This document shows positions 52,710 through 61,435 of a DNA stretch of 64,000 nucleotides, in pieces; position 1 is the stretch's first letter; each line of letters opens with the position of its first letter. Below the pieces are notes generated by a model. That model searched no databases and was not told where the DNA came from. It saw only the letters and a list, made by a program, of their open reading frames with translations. The stretch covers positions 2,418,001-2,482,000 of the forward strand of contig AP035880.1 in assembly GCA_045866215.1 (NCBI GenBank), written 5' to 3'. This DNA is from Croceivirga sp009797885 (GTDB taxonomy: Bacteria; Bacteroidota; Bacteroidia; Flavobacteriales; Flavobacteriaceae). The translations under genes were made by a program, and so were the position numbers.

Positions 52710-53776
52710 GAGGCAAGATTTAGTTCCAATTGAACAGAGTAGATTCCGTCATTTTTGTTTATTCGCAACATATGGTTTTCCGGATAGATCAAACGCAACC
52801 TGTTTTCTATGTTGCTCAATCCGATACCGGAATTTATTTTATCCTTACGGTGGTTTCCGATCTTATTTTTGACCTCAAAAAAGAAATCATCCTCAATAAT
52901 CTCCATTTTAATGCTCACATCCGTCTTACCGTTGAAATCCGTTCCATATTTAAATGCATTCTCCACAAATGGAATGAGCAATAATGGGGGAATCCTTTTG
53001 TCCTGGTACTCTCCAACAATTTTAAGGTGAAGACCACTACTGTCTTGCAATCGAAACCGTTGAAGTTCCATAAAATTTTTAATGTAGTTGATTTCCTTTG
53101 ATATGGGAACCATCTCTTCCCTGGCCTCATAAAGCATATACCGCATAAGCTCAGAAAGTGTAATGACCGCTTCCGGGGCTTCCTGGGATTTATTCCGTAC
53201 CAGGGAATAGATACTGTTCAAGGAATTAAATAGAAAGTGGGGGTTTAACTGCGCCCTTAAGAACTGTAATTCGGTTTCCTTGCTTTGTACCTTGATTTCC
53301 TGATTGACCTGATCCTTTCTATAAAAATCCTTCACCAACGCCAAAATACCCCCCAATAGGTAAAATGCCAGGGAAAAGATAAAGGACACGGCATAGGGTA
53401 ACTGTTGTATAGGGGCCATTCGCCTTCTTTCGTCAAAGGGTATGGTATCCGTTAGTTCCAAAAATCTTTTGAACGGTGCCGGAAAAAAATACTCGGTAAT
53501 AATGAAATTAAATGTCAAAATAAAAAGGATGGAGATGACAATATAAAGAAGCAGTCTTTTCTTAAGCAAAAGCTTGGGCACCAAAATAAGGTAGTTGACA
53601 TACACCAATACCAGCGGATTGATTATGGCCCTAGGCAAAAAGTTGGGATCGATTTTTCCAAGCTGTGAAAAACTCATGCCAATGGGCAATGAAAAAAAAC
53701 ATATCCAAACGATGACATGAATCCAAACCTCCTTTATTTTAATGGTCCTTTTCAATTTCCCTTTGTTCGTGTACAA
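52706..53776 (-). CDS. LytS/YehU-type sensor histidine kinase (His_kinase family)
   Basis: A 356-residue kinase with four membrane helices in the first 160 residues (for example EVWIHVIVWICFFSLPIG, LLLYIVISILFILTFNFI, YAVSFIFSLAFYLLGGILAL). The His_kinase box QLNPHFLFNSLNSIYSLVRN carries the phospho-acceptor, and the ATPase boxes are PFVENAFKYG and NSGIGLSNIENRL. It has no large sensor domain, so the signal is probably membrane-borne. It ends in an ATGA overlap with the LytTR regulator, its certain partner. Confidence 0.94.
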   Translation of the reverse strand: MYTNKGKLKRTIKIKEVWIHVIVWICFFSLPIGMSFSQLGKIDPNFLPRAIINPLVLVYVNYLILVPKLLLKKRLLLYIVISILFILTFNFIITEYFFPAPFKRFLELTDTIPFDERRRMAPIQQLPYAVSFIFSLAFYLLGGILALVKDFYRKDQVNQEIKVQSKETELQFLRAQLNPHFLFNSLNSIYSLVRNKSQEAPEAVITLSELMRYMLYEAREEMVPISKEINYIKNFMELQRFRLQDSSGLHLKIVGEYQDKRIPPLLLIPFVENAFKYGTDFNGKTDVSIKMEIIEDDFFFEVKNKIGNHRKDKINSGIGLSNIENRLRLIYPENHMLRINKNDGIYSVQLELNLAS

Positions 53777-53784
53777 TCCAACGT

Positions 53785-54111
53785 TTAATAAGCTATTTCA
53801 TTTTGTTCCAAATCGGCCTTGGAAATTCGGGGAGAACGATTCTTTTCCAATCTACGGATTACCAAGGAACCCACTTTTTCCGCGTCCTTTCTTGTCGCAA
53901 AGGGTTTTCTTTCGGAAACTCCGGGAATGGTCTGCTGTTGTATCACTAATTTCCCCTTTTCATAAATACGGTACATCCATCCTGTGCCAATTTCTTCAAC
54001 TTGTAGTTCATACCCATTGTTTGGTTTTGTCCGTAAAAATTCAACGGATGTCATCCCAAAAATTAGGATGATTACCGCTATTATCCAAAACAATGCCCTA
54101 TGGTTCATCAA
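53785..54111 (-). CDS. DUF4907 membrane-anchored protein
   Basis: A 108-residue protein with one N-terminal span (ALFWIIAVIILIFGMTSVEF). A small domain follows: GYELQVEEIGTGWMYRIYEK, IQQQTIPGVSERKPFATRKD and AEKVGSLVIRRL. I identify it with DUF4907, which is widespread in Bacteroidota beside kelch lipoproteins. The function is unknown. It starts 8 bases before the kinase gene, and a hairpin separates it from the kelch gene upstream. Confidence 0.8.
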   Translation of the reverse strand: MMNHRALFWIIAVIILIFGMTSVEFLRTKPNNGYELQVEEIGTGWMYRIYEKGKLVIQQQTIPGVSERKPFATRKDAEKVGSLVIRRLEKNRSPRISKADLEQNEIAY

Positions 54112-54123
54112 GTTATCATTTTT

Positions 54124-54154
54124 AAACCGTATTCCATTTTCAGGAATACGGTTT
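54124..54154. repeat. Strong hairpin between the kelch and DUF4907 genes
   Basis: AAACCGTATTCC (54124-54135) pairs exactly with GGAATACGGTTT (54143-54154) around a 7-base loop. On the minus strand the 3' side is A-rich, not T-rich, so it may trim or protect mRNA rather than end it. Confidence 0.5.
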
Positions 54155-54197
54155 ATTACTAATGGATTATGAAAAAAATACTAAAAATGTATTGCTA

Positions 54198-55214
54198 TTA
54201 GTCGTCTTCATCTTCTTCTTCGTTGGGAAAAAATTCACGATTGTCATCCAAGTAAAGGTTTCCACTTCGGCCAAGGGCAAGAAAGGCCCTTGTCCCATTG
54301 TAAAAAGCTATTGCTCCTTGCCTTGTGATACCTTCATATTCCGTTTTTTCCTCCCATAGGTCTGTTGCCGGGTTGTACTCCCAGACACTTGTCGAAGCCC
54401 CAAAACCATTATCTCCGGTGGCGAAGTATCCCCTATCTCCAATGCTAAATCCAACGGCATTGTTCCTAATGATAAAGTTGTCTTCATCATCGTCCAAATC
54501 CAACAGCGCACTCCACTGTTCGGTATCGAGATCAAATACCCAAAAATCGGTCTGAAACTGTCCGTTTGAAACACCGGTCCCCATATAGACCCTATTCCCA
54601 ATGGAAAATGTGGTGGCTTCCCTACGTTTGTTGCCGCCAAAACCCACAAGTTCTTCCCAACTGTTGTCCGCAGGGTTAAAACGCCAAAAGTCCTTTTTGT
54701 CATTGTCCCCATCAAAACCAGTACCTACGTACCCATTTGTTGTGGAATTAAAGGCAATTGCACCGCGCCTTGGGGTCCCGGCAAAATCACCTATACTTGC
54801 CCAGGTGTTATTGGCAATATTGTAGCTGTAAAAATCCCCCAGTTCATCGTCCCCATCATAGCCGAGGCCAACGTATCCATTGCCGTTCAATGCAAATGCT
54901 ATTGCAGAACTTCTTGGGGTACCCGGAAAGTCGGCCAGTTGCGCCCAGAAATTCCCTTCCATATCAAAGACCCAAACATCCGATAAACGGTCATCACCAT
55001 CAAAACCTGTTCCCATGTATCCGAAGTTCCCGAGGGTAAAGGCGAAAGCACCACTACGTGGGGTACCATCAAAGATGGATCGGTCCACCCAGTTTCCAAT
55101 ATTTTCATCATCATCATCGTCATTGGAGCACGATACCATGCCAATGAATAGGATTCCTATAGCAAATGCCTTTGTTAGGATACTTGTCTTTCTATCGTAC
55201 AATTTGTCAATCAT
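54198..55214 (-). CDS. Kelch-repeat lipoprotein
   Basis: A 338-residue lipoprotein (lipobox GMVSCSND followed by an Asp-rich stretch). About six repeats of roughly 48 residues form a beta-propeller. Each has the pattern GTPRxxAIAF, GYVGTGxDGD, then DFWxYN and W a few residues on. The C-terminus is acidic (FFPNEEEDEDD). A propeller on the membrane surface suggests binding, not catalysis, and I see no galactose-oxidase copper site. It starts 1 base before the stop region of the barrel gene upstream, so the two form one transcript. Confidence 0.9.
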   Translation of the reverse strand: MIDKLYDRKTSILTKAFAIGILFIGMVSCSNDDDDDENIGNWVDRSIFDGTPRSGAFAFTLGNFGYMGTGFDGDDRLSDVWVFDMEGNFWAQLADFPGTPRSSAIAFALNGNGYVGLGYDGDDELGDFYSYNIANNTWASIGDFAGTPRRGAIAFNSTTNGYVGTGFDGDNDKKDFWRFNPADNSWEELVGFGGNKRREATTFSIGNRVYMGTGVSNGQFQTDFWVFDLDTEQWSALLDLDDDEDNFIIRNNAVGFSIGDRGYFATGDNGFGASTSVWEYNPATDLWEEKTEYEGITRQGAIAFYNGTRAFLALGRSGNLYLDDNREFFPNEEEDEDD

Positions 55215-55215
55215 T

Positions 55216-56109
55216 TTAGTTCCTGTTTAGTTTATATTGAAGCCCCATGGAGAAATACAGGGATTGATTCGTATTGAACTGGTATAAGGAATCACCACCG
55301 GTATTTTCTACCTCAAGCGTATTCCCTGCGAGCAGCCCCAACTGCGTGACCGTTGTAATATGGGGTTGAATTCTATACGCGTGCGTAAGGGAAAGGTTGT
55401 AAGCGGTAAAATTCAGCCTGGTCCTGGAAATGGCGCCCAATTCCAGGAAGGAATCACTTCCGGTAATATTATAGGAGCTCCCCTGTAAAAGGGCACTTAC
55501 CGTTAATTTGTGCCGCTGATCAAAGGCAAATCCCATGAGTGTTTGGGGAAACCCCAACTGAAAATGGAATTGCTCATTGATTTTCTTCGCATAGCTCAAA
55601 AACGGGGTAATCGTGGGTTCTCCAAATAAAGTGTTCCTGGCTATTCCTATGGAGAAGCTGGATTCCTTCCAATTTTTGACCATCCCAATCTTAAATCCCA
55701 GAATACTGTCATCGAAACTCAGGCCACTCGAAAAATTGGAGGACAACTGGGGATTAAATTGAAAGAGCACGTCCCATTGGCGGGAAATCGCCTTTACACC
55801 TTCCAATTTCAAGTTCACCAGGTGCAAACGCTCATATTCTTCCAAATTTAATTCCCCGGGAACCTCAAAATATGCAAACCTGGTGTTCAAATATTCAATC
55901 TCAAAAAGGGAGGCCACATTCCAGACTTTTGACCTGTTCCGAAAGGTGTAGTGATAGGTTTCCAATTGGTGTTTCCCCAAACTTGGAGCCACACCATATT
56001 GAAATCCTATTTCGTTGCCATATTCCTTTAGCTGACCGTTCACTTGAATGAAAACTAGAAGGGTAATACTTTTTATCCACGTCTGTTTCAACGCATTATT
56101 TTTTCCCAA
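55216..56109 (-). CDS. DUF6268-like outer-membrane barrel, leftward copy
   Basis: A 297-residue protein with a short leader (SITLLVFIQVNGQ) and a barrel. It shares clear wording with the rightward protein at 59007-59975: FGEPTITPFLSYAKKINEQF here against FGEPRLLPAVSLSQKLNQYW there, followed by LGFPQTLMGF against LGIPTTGITY and QRHKLTVSALLQG against NRHRFSLLASPQG. Both match my recollection of DUF6268. It leads the leftward operon and is divergent from the DUF4270 gene across a 195-base gap. Role unknown. Confidence 0.75.
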   Translation of the reverse strand: MGKNNALKQTWIKSITLLVFIQVNGQLKEYGNEIGFQYGVAPSLGKHQLETYHYTFRNRSKVWNVASLFEIEYLNTRFAYFEVPGELNLEEYERLHLVNLKLEGVKAISRQWDVLFQFNPQLSSNFSSGLSFDDSILGFKIGMVKNWKESSFSIGIARNTLFGEPTITPFLSYAKKINEQFHFQLGFPQTLMGFAFDQRHKLTVSALLQGSSYNITGSDSFLELGAISRTRLNFTAYNLSLTHAYRIQPHITTVTQLGLLAGNTLEVENTGGDSLYQFNTNQSLYFSMGLQYKLNRN

Positions 56110-56304
56110 ATCTAGAGTTCAGGCCCAGCCCAACTAAAAATATTATACAGGGGATCAATTTGTTATGACCAATTTTGACTTTTTCACTACGGATGGGAGC
56201 CCATCCATCTTTGTAGATGAAAAAGATGTTCTGGTCGAGAGAACTTCCCTATCGGTATAAATACTTCTTTGCATTTTTCTTCAAATGGTTTCTTTGCCCC
56301 AAAA

Positions 56305-57639
56305 ATGGGAAAGCTCTCTCTTTGTGTCATACTATTTTTTTGCGTGGTCGCCTGTTCCTTTGACTCAGGCGAAATACCAACATTGGAAGTCGGACAGGAT
56401 TTCGTTGACTCCAATGTTCGATTGATTGTACTGGACACCTTTGAATTGACCATGAGCACGTTTAAGTTTGACAGCATCAATACTTCGAGCAGCAATCGAT
56501 TGTTGTTCGGTAAATTCTTGGACGACTATTTCGGAACGGTGGAGTCCAGGGCTTTTTTTGAGCTCGTTTCGTCTGACGCAGCATCAGATAGCAATGCCTA
56601 TGATATTTCTTCCGATGCGGAATTGGACAGTGTTGCCCTAATCCTGGGCTATGATGACTATTTCTATCAGGATACCACCAAGGTAATACAGCTTAATGTG
56701 CATAAGCTATTGGAAGAAGTGGTTCCTGAAGAGGGTGTCTTTTACAATACGAGTTCCTTGTCCTTTGACAGTATCCCTTTAACTGTAAAGGCATTTCTAC
56801 CGGAACCATTGGACGAGGATTCACTTCATGTTTCATTGCCAAATGAATTCGGGCAGGATTTATTTGACAAAATCCTGGACAATGAAATCAATAACAATTC
56901 GGAATTAAGGGACAATCTACCGGGATTTGTCCTTGTTCCGGGAGCGGATGATAATGGAAGTGTCATTGGCTTCTCCAGAAATCAAGAGGACACCTACCTG
57001 CGTTTTTTCTATTCGATCCCTGAAGAGTTTGACGATACTGAGGAAGTCCTGGATTTGGTTATCAATCCATTCTCGAGTACTCCAACGGCCTTTCATAATG
57101 TACAATCCTTTTCCGGGCAAAATGGATTGGATATGCTGGACGATCAGGAAACGGAATTGCCCTCCACGGCATCAGGGGATTTGACCTTTATTCAATCTGC
57201 GACGGGATTTGCGACAAAGGTGACCTTCCCAAACATAAAAACCCTATTTGATATACCGGGAACCGGCACCCTACTGAGTGCGCAACTACAAATTAAACCA
57301 CTTGGGGAAGCCGTAACCGATGATACCCCTTTACGGGATTCTTTGAGTACTGCGGTCATTGATGTCAATAATGTGATCATTGAGGAAATTAGAACGGGCA
57401 CGGGACTGGTTCAAGGGGTGCTTGTAGGTGAAGGGGAAGAATTTGGGACCGTAATTTATGAAGTTCCCATAGGAATCTTTTTAGATCAAAAATTAAATGA
57501 AAGCCCGGAAACCGAAAACGCGCTGGTCCTTTTTAATGAGAATTTTAACGAAACCGTGAACCGTCTGGTTTTACAGGGAGAGACAGCGGAAGATTTTAGG
57601 GCGAGAATTGTCCTTACCTATGCCATTTATGATGAGTAG
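56305..57639 (+). CDS. DUF4270 lipoprotein
   Basis: A 444-residue lipoprotein. ATG 56305 gives the leader LSLCVILFFCVVACSFDSGE with a lipobox Cys. The phrases EVGQDFVDSNVRLIVLDTFE, SNRLLFGKFLDDYFGTVESR and ALILGYDDYFYQDT identify DUF4270, a Bacteroidota family found near kelch lipoproteins and barrels. Mostly beta and Asp-rich, it is likely surface-exposed. It is the first gene of the rightward operon and overlaps the next one by about 11 bases. Confidence 0.85.
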   Translation: MGKLSLCVILFFCVVACSFDSGEIPTLEVGQDFVDSNVRLIVLDTFELTMSTFKFDSINTSSSNRLLFGKFLDDYFGTVESRAFFELVSSDAASDSNAYDISSDAELDSVALILGYDDYFYQDTTKVIQLNVHKLLEEVVPEEGVFYNTSSLSFDSIPLTVKAFLPEPLDEDSLHVSLPNEFGQDLFDKILDNEINNNSELRDNLPGFVLVPGADDNGSVIGFSRNQEDTYLRFFYSIPEEFDDTEEVLDLVINPFSSTPTAFHNVQSFSGQNGLDMLDDQETELPSTASGDLTFIQSATGFATKVTFPNIKTLFDIPGTGTLLSAQLQIKPLGEAVTDDTPLRDSLSTAVIDVNNVIIEEIRTGTGLVQGVLVGEGEEFGTVIYEVPIGIFLDQKLNESPETENALVLFNENFNETVNRLVLQGETAEDFRARIVLTYAIYDE

Positions 57640-58888
57640 GGCCTGCCATATTATAGTATTGGGTTTTCTGGGATTCAATGTAGGGGCCCAAACCAATAAT
57701 CTGACCGGGTCACCGTATTCCCTGTTTGGTCTGGGGATTTCCAGTAGCTCAAACGTTGGGATAAACAATTCTTTGGGCAATGGGGGATACGCCATTTCCG
57801 GGGACTCATTTATCAATAACCTCAATCCCGCATCCTATGGGAAATTGGGGGAACGGAATTTTTTGTTCGATTTTGGGTTTTTGGCGGAAGTAAGCGAAAT
57901 AGATAGCGGTAATGCAACGGAAAACAGGATAGCCGGCAATTTTTCCAATATTGCCATTGCTTCCACTATTGGGCCAAAAAGTGCTTTTGGACTGTCCATT
58001 AATCCCTATAGTGATGTTGGGTATTCGGTGATTGGGATAGACAGTAATATTGAAGGTTCTTTTGATACGTTCAGCAGTAATATATTTGGGACAGGTGCCC
58101 TTAACGACTTACGGCTTTCTTATGGAACGTCACTGACCGATAGCTTTAGGGCCGGGTTTTATGCCTCCTACCTATTTGGCGCAATAGAAGAACGTGAACG
58201 TATTGATGCCAGTCAGGAAATTGCCAATGAGAGCACATTAAATATTCTTGAACGCAATGTTTACCGAGGGCTACAGCTTGGCTTCGGCCTGCAATACGAT
58301 ATCTTCCCAAAATTGACCTTGGGGGGGTCCTTGGATTTGGGAACCTCACTTTCGGCAAGAAGGGACCGTACCGTGCAAAAAACATTGGACTTTATTCCCT
58401 CGACGGTGGAGGAGGAAAACGACGAAAAAATTGACCCCTTCGAACTGCCAACCTCCATTAACAGTGGTATTTTGTACAAACCCTTTTCAGGATTGGACAT
58501 CTCTTTGGATTACAGCATTAGATTATGGAACGAGACTGGGCAAAGGGACAATGTTGGCGTTTTTGTCGATGAACACAATTATTCTATAGGTCTACAATAT
58601 GTGGCGGACCCCAACAGCTACCGCTATGCCAAAAAAATAAAGTACAGGGCTGGGTTCAATTATAACACGGGCTATTTGGAGATCAACCAAAATCCTGTGG
58701 AGGCCTATAATATAACCGCGGGAATAGGAATTCCATTGGGACTTCGTTCCCTTTCCCATCTCAATATTTCGTACGGTTTTTCAAATAGGGGCGCTACCAC
58801 GGGGATTTTAATTGAAGAAAATATCCATACCGTGAACATAAACTTCAGTCTTAGGGATATATGGTTTGTGAAAAGAAAGATTGACTAA
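57629..58888 (+). CDS. FadL-like outer-membrane barrel protein
   Basis: About 419 residues. The start is placed at ATG 57629 (MMSRACHII), since the codons farther upstream lie inside DUF4270. A leader (IIVLGFLGFNVGAQ) is followed by GSPYSLFGLG, a Gly-rich turn and FINNLNPASYGKLGERNFLF. This NPASY-type opening is common in Bacteroidota barrels of the FadL/PorV group. The body continues with alternating strands, for example GLQLGFGLQYDIFPKLTLGG. It may pass hydrophobic or surface-secreted molecules. It ends 118 bases before the second DUF6268-like gene. Confidence 0.75.
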   Translation: MMSRACHIIVLGFLGFNVGAQTNNLTGSPYSLFGLGISSSSNVGINNSLGNGGYAISGDSFINNLNPASYGKLGERNFLFDFGFLAEVSEIDSGNATENRIAGNFSNIAIASTIGPKSAFGLSINPYSDVGYSVIGIDSNIEGSFDTFSSNIFGTGALNDLRLSYGTSLTDSFRAGFYASYLFGAIEERERIDASQEIANESTLNILERNVYRGLQLGFGLQYDIFPKLTLGGSLDLGTSLSARRDRTVQKTLDFIPSTVEEENDEKIDPFELPTSINSGILYKPFSGLDISLDYSIRLWNETGQRDNVGVFVDEHNYSIGLQYVADPNSYRYAKKIKYRAGFNYNTGYLEINQNPVEAYNITAGIGIPLGLRSLSHLNISYGFSNRGATTGILIEENIHTVNINFSLRDIWFVKRKID

Positions 58889-59006
58889 GGAAGTATGTAC
58901 AAATGGACGGATTTTGTCTACCAAATCGAGTTTCCCGATTCATGCGATATAAAGCAGGACAGGTATGGAATTTTAACCCACAGGTCTAAAACTTTTTTAT
59001 GTACTA

Positions 59007-59975
59007 ATGACTCCCTCTAATTTCAGAAATGTAAAGTTGAGAAAAGCAATACTCCATATCGTCTTGGTATCCGGCCTGTATTCCCATGCTCAAGGGGGGT
59101 TGATGGGCGGTGATTCGGAAGAGGTAAGCCTGGCAGCGATCAATTTTTCCTCCATTCCAAATTTAGGGGGAACGGAGGTAACCAATTATGGCCTTAATCT
59201 CAATTTTGGGATTCCACTAAGGAAAAGTATGGTAGGGTTCTCGTTGAGCTACCAAAATTTCGATTTTAGTTTTAATGAGTCCACCAACCTCATCGACCTT
59301 TCCTCCTTTGAGAACATAGATTTGGTCAGGGCAAATGTTTCGTTCATTAAACCATTAAAGAACTCCCTAAACCTAATGGTCTCTGGAGGTACAGCACTGA
59401 TGTCCAATTTGGAAAGTGGCATTACATCGGAGGATTTTGTCTTTAATGCCATTGTAGGGGCCATAAAAAAGTGGGGGAACGATAACAGGAATACAACACT
59501 TTTTATAGGAGCACTTTATGGCACCCAATTTGGTGAGCCCAGGCTGTTGCCAGCAGTGTCCTTAAGCCAGAAATTGAACCAGTATTGGAGTTACTCCCTT
59601 GGTATCCCAACAACGGGTATTACCTACAGGCCCAACAACAGGCATAGATTTTCCCTTTTGGCCTCTCCGCAGGGGCTATTCGGGAATAATTCCAAAACCT
59701 TGCCTGTTGACGGGGATAGGCTTCTCACCAACACCAAACTTCAATTCAACGGAATCAATACACGTCTTTTGTATCAATACAGGTTCACCAGGCACCTGGC
59801 AGTTTTTGTAGAAGGGGGTTTTGTCCCCAATGCCGTGTTAAAGGTGCTTGATAATGACAATAATGAAATTCTTGATTTGGACCCTGATAGTGGTTCGTAC
59901 GTCAACGCAGGGTTGCGATTTGTAGTTCAAAGACCAAAAAATATCGATGTAAAAAAAGCGCGTAATGAAAACTAA
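59007..59975 (+). CDS. DUF6268-like outer-membrane barrel, rightward copy
   Basis: A 322-residue protein with a leader (AILHIVLVSGLYSHAQ) and a barrel rich in NLGG, FGIP and LSYQNF turns. It is a paralogue of the product of 55216-56109, most clearly at FGEPRLLPAVSLSQKLNQYW. It overlaps the next gene by 11 bases (59965-59975), so it is part of the operon leading to the RND pump. Function unknown; an outer-membrane channel or partner of the pump is possible, although it is not a TolC-type protein. Confidence 0.75.
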   Translation: MTPSNFRNVKLRKAILHIVLVSGLYSHAQGGLMGGDSEEVSLAAINFSSIPNLGGTEVTNYGLNLNFGIPLRKSMVGFSLSYQNFDFSFNESTNLIDLSSFENIDLVRANVSFIKPLKNSLNLMVSGGTALMSNLESGITSEDFVFNAIVGAIKKWGNDNRNTTLFIGALYGTQFGEPRLLPAVSLSQKLNQYWSYSLGIPTTGITYRPNNRHRFSLLASPQGLFGNNSKTLPVDGDRLLTNTKLQFNGINTRLLYQYRFTRHLAVFVEGGFVPNAVLKVLDNDNNEILDLDPDSGSYVNAGLRFVVQRPKNIDVKKARNEN

Positions 59976-60321
59976 ACTAAGTATGGCCACGGCCATTTTG
60001 TTTGTGCAACTGGCCATGGGGCAGGAAATGGACCCCAATAAAATGGCCGATTATCAAAACACCATAATGATTGAACAGCTCGATCTGAGCGATTCCCAAA
60101 AGGAACAGGTTAAAGCCATAAACCTTAAGTACTCCAAGAAACAGGCAGCATTGCTGAACAAGGAAGGTTCCATGTTCAGTAAAATGGGGGATATGAAGAA
60201 GATCAAAAAAGCAAAAAATGAGGAACTGGAAGAAGTACTGTCCAAAGCGCAAATGGAGATTTTTGAAAATGAGATAGAACCGGAGATGCGGAAACAAATG
60301 AAAAGGCAAAGGGGGAGTTAA
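59965..60321 (+). CDS. Small secreted Spy/CpxP-like helical protein
   Basis: A 118-residue protein with a leader (MATAILFVQLAMGQ) and a helical, charged body. The central stretch MIEQLDLSDSQKEQVKAINL matches the LTxxQ-type opening of Spy/CpxP helices. A Lys/Glu-rich C-terminal helix follows (EEVLSKAQMEIFENEIEPEM). Proteins of this type act as periplasmic chaperones or as envelope-stress and metal sensors. It is read just before the membrane-fusion protein of an RND pump, a frequent setting in Bacteroidota. Confidence 0.78.
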   Translation: MKTKLSMATAILFVQLAMGQEMDPNKMADYQNTIMIEQLDLSDSQKEQVKAINLKYSKKQAALLNKEGSMFSKMGDMKKIKKAKNEELEEVLSKAQMEIFENEIEPEMRKQMKRQRGS

Positions 60322-60325
60322 TGGA

Positions 60326-61426
60326 ATGAAGAAACTGGTAAAAATAGTTATGGGCATTGGGATTATGGCTTTTGGGGTTTTTGTGTTTGTCCTAATGGGC
60401 AAAAAGGAAACAGCAATGGAACCGCCGAAAAAAAGCGCCCCGCCATTGGTAGCAACCGCTTTGGCAGAACCCAAATCCATTTCGTACAGTATAGAAGTGA
60501 CGGGAACGGTAAATGCCAAACACAAAGTTGAAGTTTATAGTGAGGTCCAAGGGGTTTTATTGGCCGGTAAAACCCCATTCAAGGAAGGAAATACGTTTTA
60601 TGGAAATGAAACATTACTACAACTGGATGACCGGGAATACCGGGCGCAACTGCTATCCAACAAAAGTAGTCTGGTAAGTCAGATAGCGGCCATGTTGCCC
60701 GATATGGAAATGGAATTTCCCGAAGCATCCAAAAAATGGGAGCACTACCTCAAGACTTTTGAAATGGATGGCCCATTGGAAGTTTTACCGGAAACTTCAT
60801 CCGATCTCGAAAAATTCTTTTTAATGGGCAAGGGGGTTTTCCAGACGTATTACAATGTAAAAAATCAACAGGAACGGGCTTTAAAATACACCATTAAAGC
60901 ACCATTTACGGGAACGGTAACCGAATCCAATGTCAATCCCGGAACCTTGGTACGCAGTGGTCAAAAATTGGGGGAATTCATTGACCCATCAGTATTTGAG
61001 CTTCAATTGGCCATACCGGCAACGGCCAATAGATACATCAAAGTGGGTAAAAAAGTAAAGTTGTCAACCCTGGATGATGATCAAGAGTTTATGGGGGAGC
61101 TCAGTCGCATAAATGATAAAGTGGATCAGGGGACCCAGACCGTTGGTGCCATTGTTGAAGTGTCGCACAAGGATTTGAAGGACGGCCAGTATCTATCGGC
61201 CACAATTAAAGGGACGGAGATTGATGATGTGATACGGATAAAAGGGAACCTCATATTGGAAAACGACTACGTGTATATTATTAAGGATAGTGCATTGGCG
61301 CTTCAAAAAGTGAGGCCTGTAAATTATTATCGGGATAGTGTGGTGGTCAAGGGATTAAGCAACCATATGATTGTATTGGATGAGGTGTTGGCCAACGCAT
61401 ATCCTGGAATGAAGGTGAATTATTAA
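60326..61426 (+). CDS. RND efflux periplasmic adaptor (membrane-fusion protein)
   Basis: A 366-residue protein. The leader or anchor is VMGIGIMAFGVFVFVLMG. The body follows the usual order: beta-barrel/lipoyl strands (YSIEVTGTVNAKHKVEVYSE, LLQLDDREYRAQLLSNKSSL), a short helical hairpin at about 95-180, the second lipoyl half (YTIKAPFTGTVTESNVNPGT, VRSGQKLGEFID), and a barrel (LAIPATANRYIKVGKKVKLS). It connects the RND pump encoded 9 bases downstream to an outer-membrane channel, which is not encoded in this window. Confidence 0.93.
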   Translation: MKKLVKIVMGIGIMAFGVFVFVLMGKKETAMEPPKKSAPPLVATALAEPKSISYSIEVTGTVNAKHKVEVYSEVQGVLLAGKTPFKEGNTFYGNETLLQLDDREYRAQLLSNKSSLVSQIAAMLPDMEMEFPEASKKWEHYLKTFEMDGPLEVLPETSSDLEKFFLMGKGVFQTYYNVKNQQERALKYTIKAPFTGTVTESNVNPGTLVRSGQKLGEFIDPSVFELQLAIPATANRYIKVGKKVKLSTLDDDQEFMGELSRINDKVDQGTQTVGAIVEVSHKDLKDGQYLSATIKGTEIDDVIRIKGNLILENDYVYIIKDSALALQKVRPVNYYRDSVVVKGLSNHMIVLDEVLANAYPGMKVNY

Positions 61427-61435
61427 AACGGTTTG

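Noticed and set aside
58895..59020. 41-codon frame starting MYKWTDFVYQIEF between two barrel genes
   Set aside because: It overlaps the next gene start, has no family likeness, and is within chance length.
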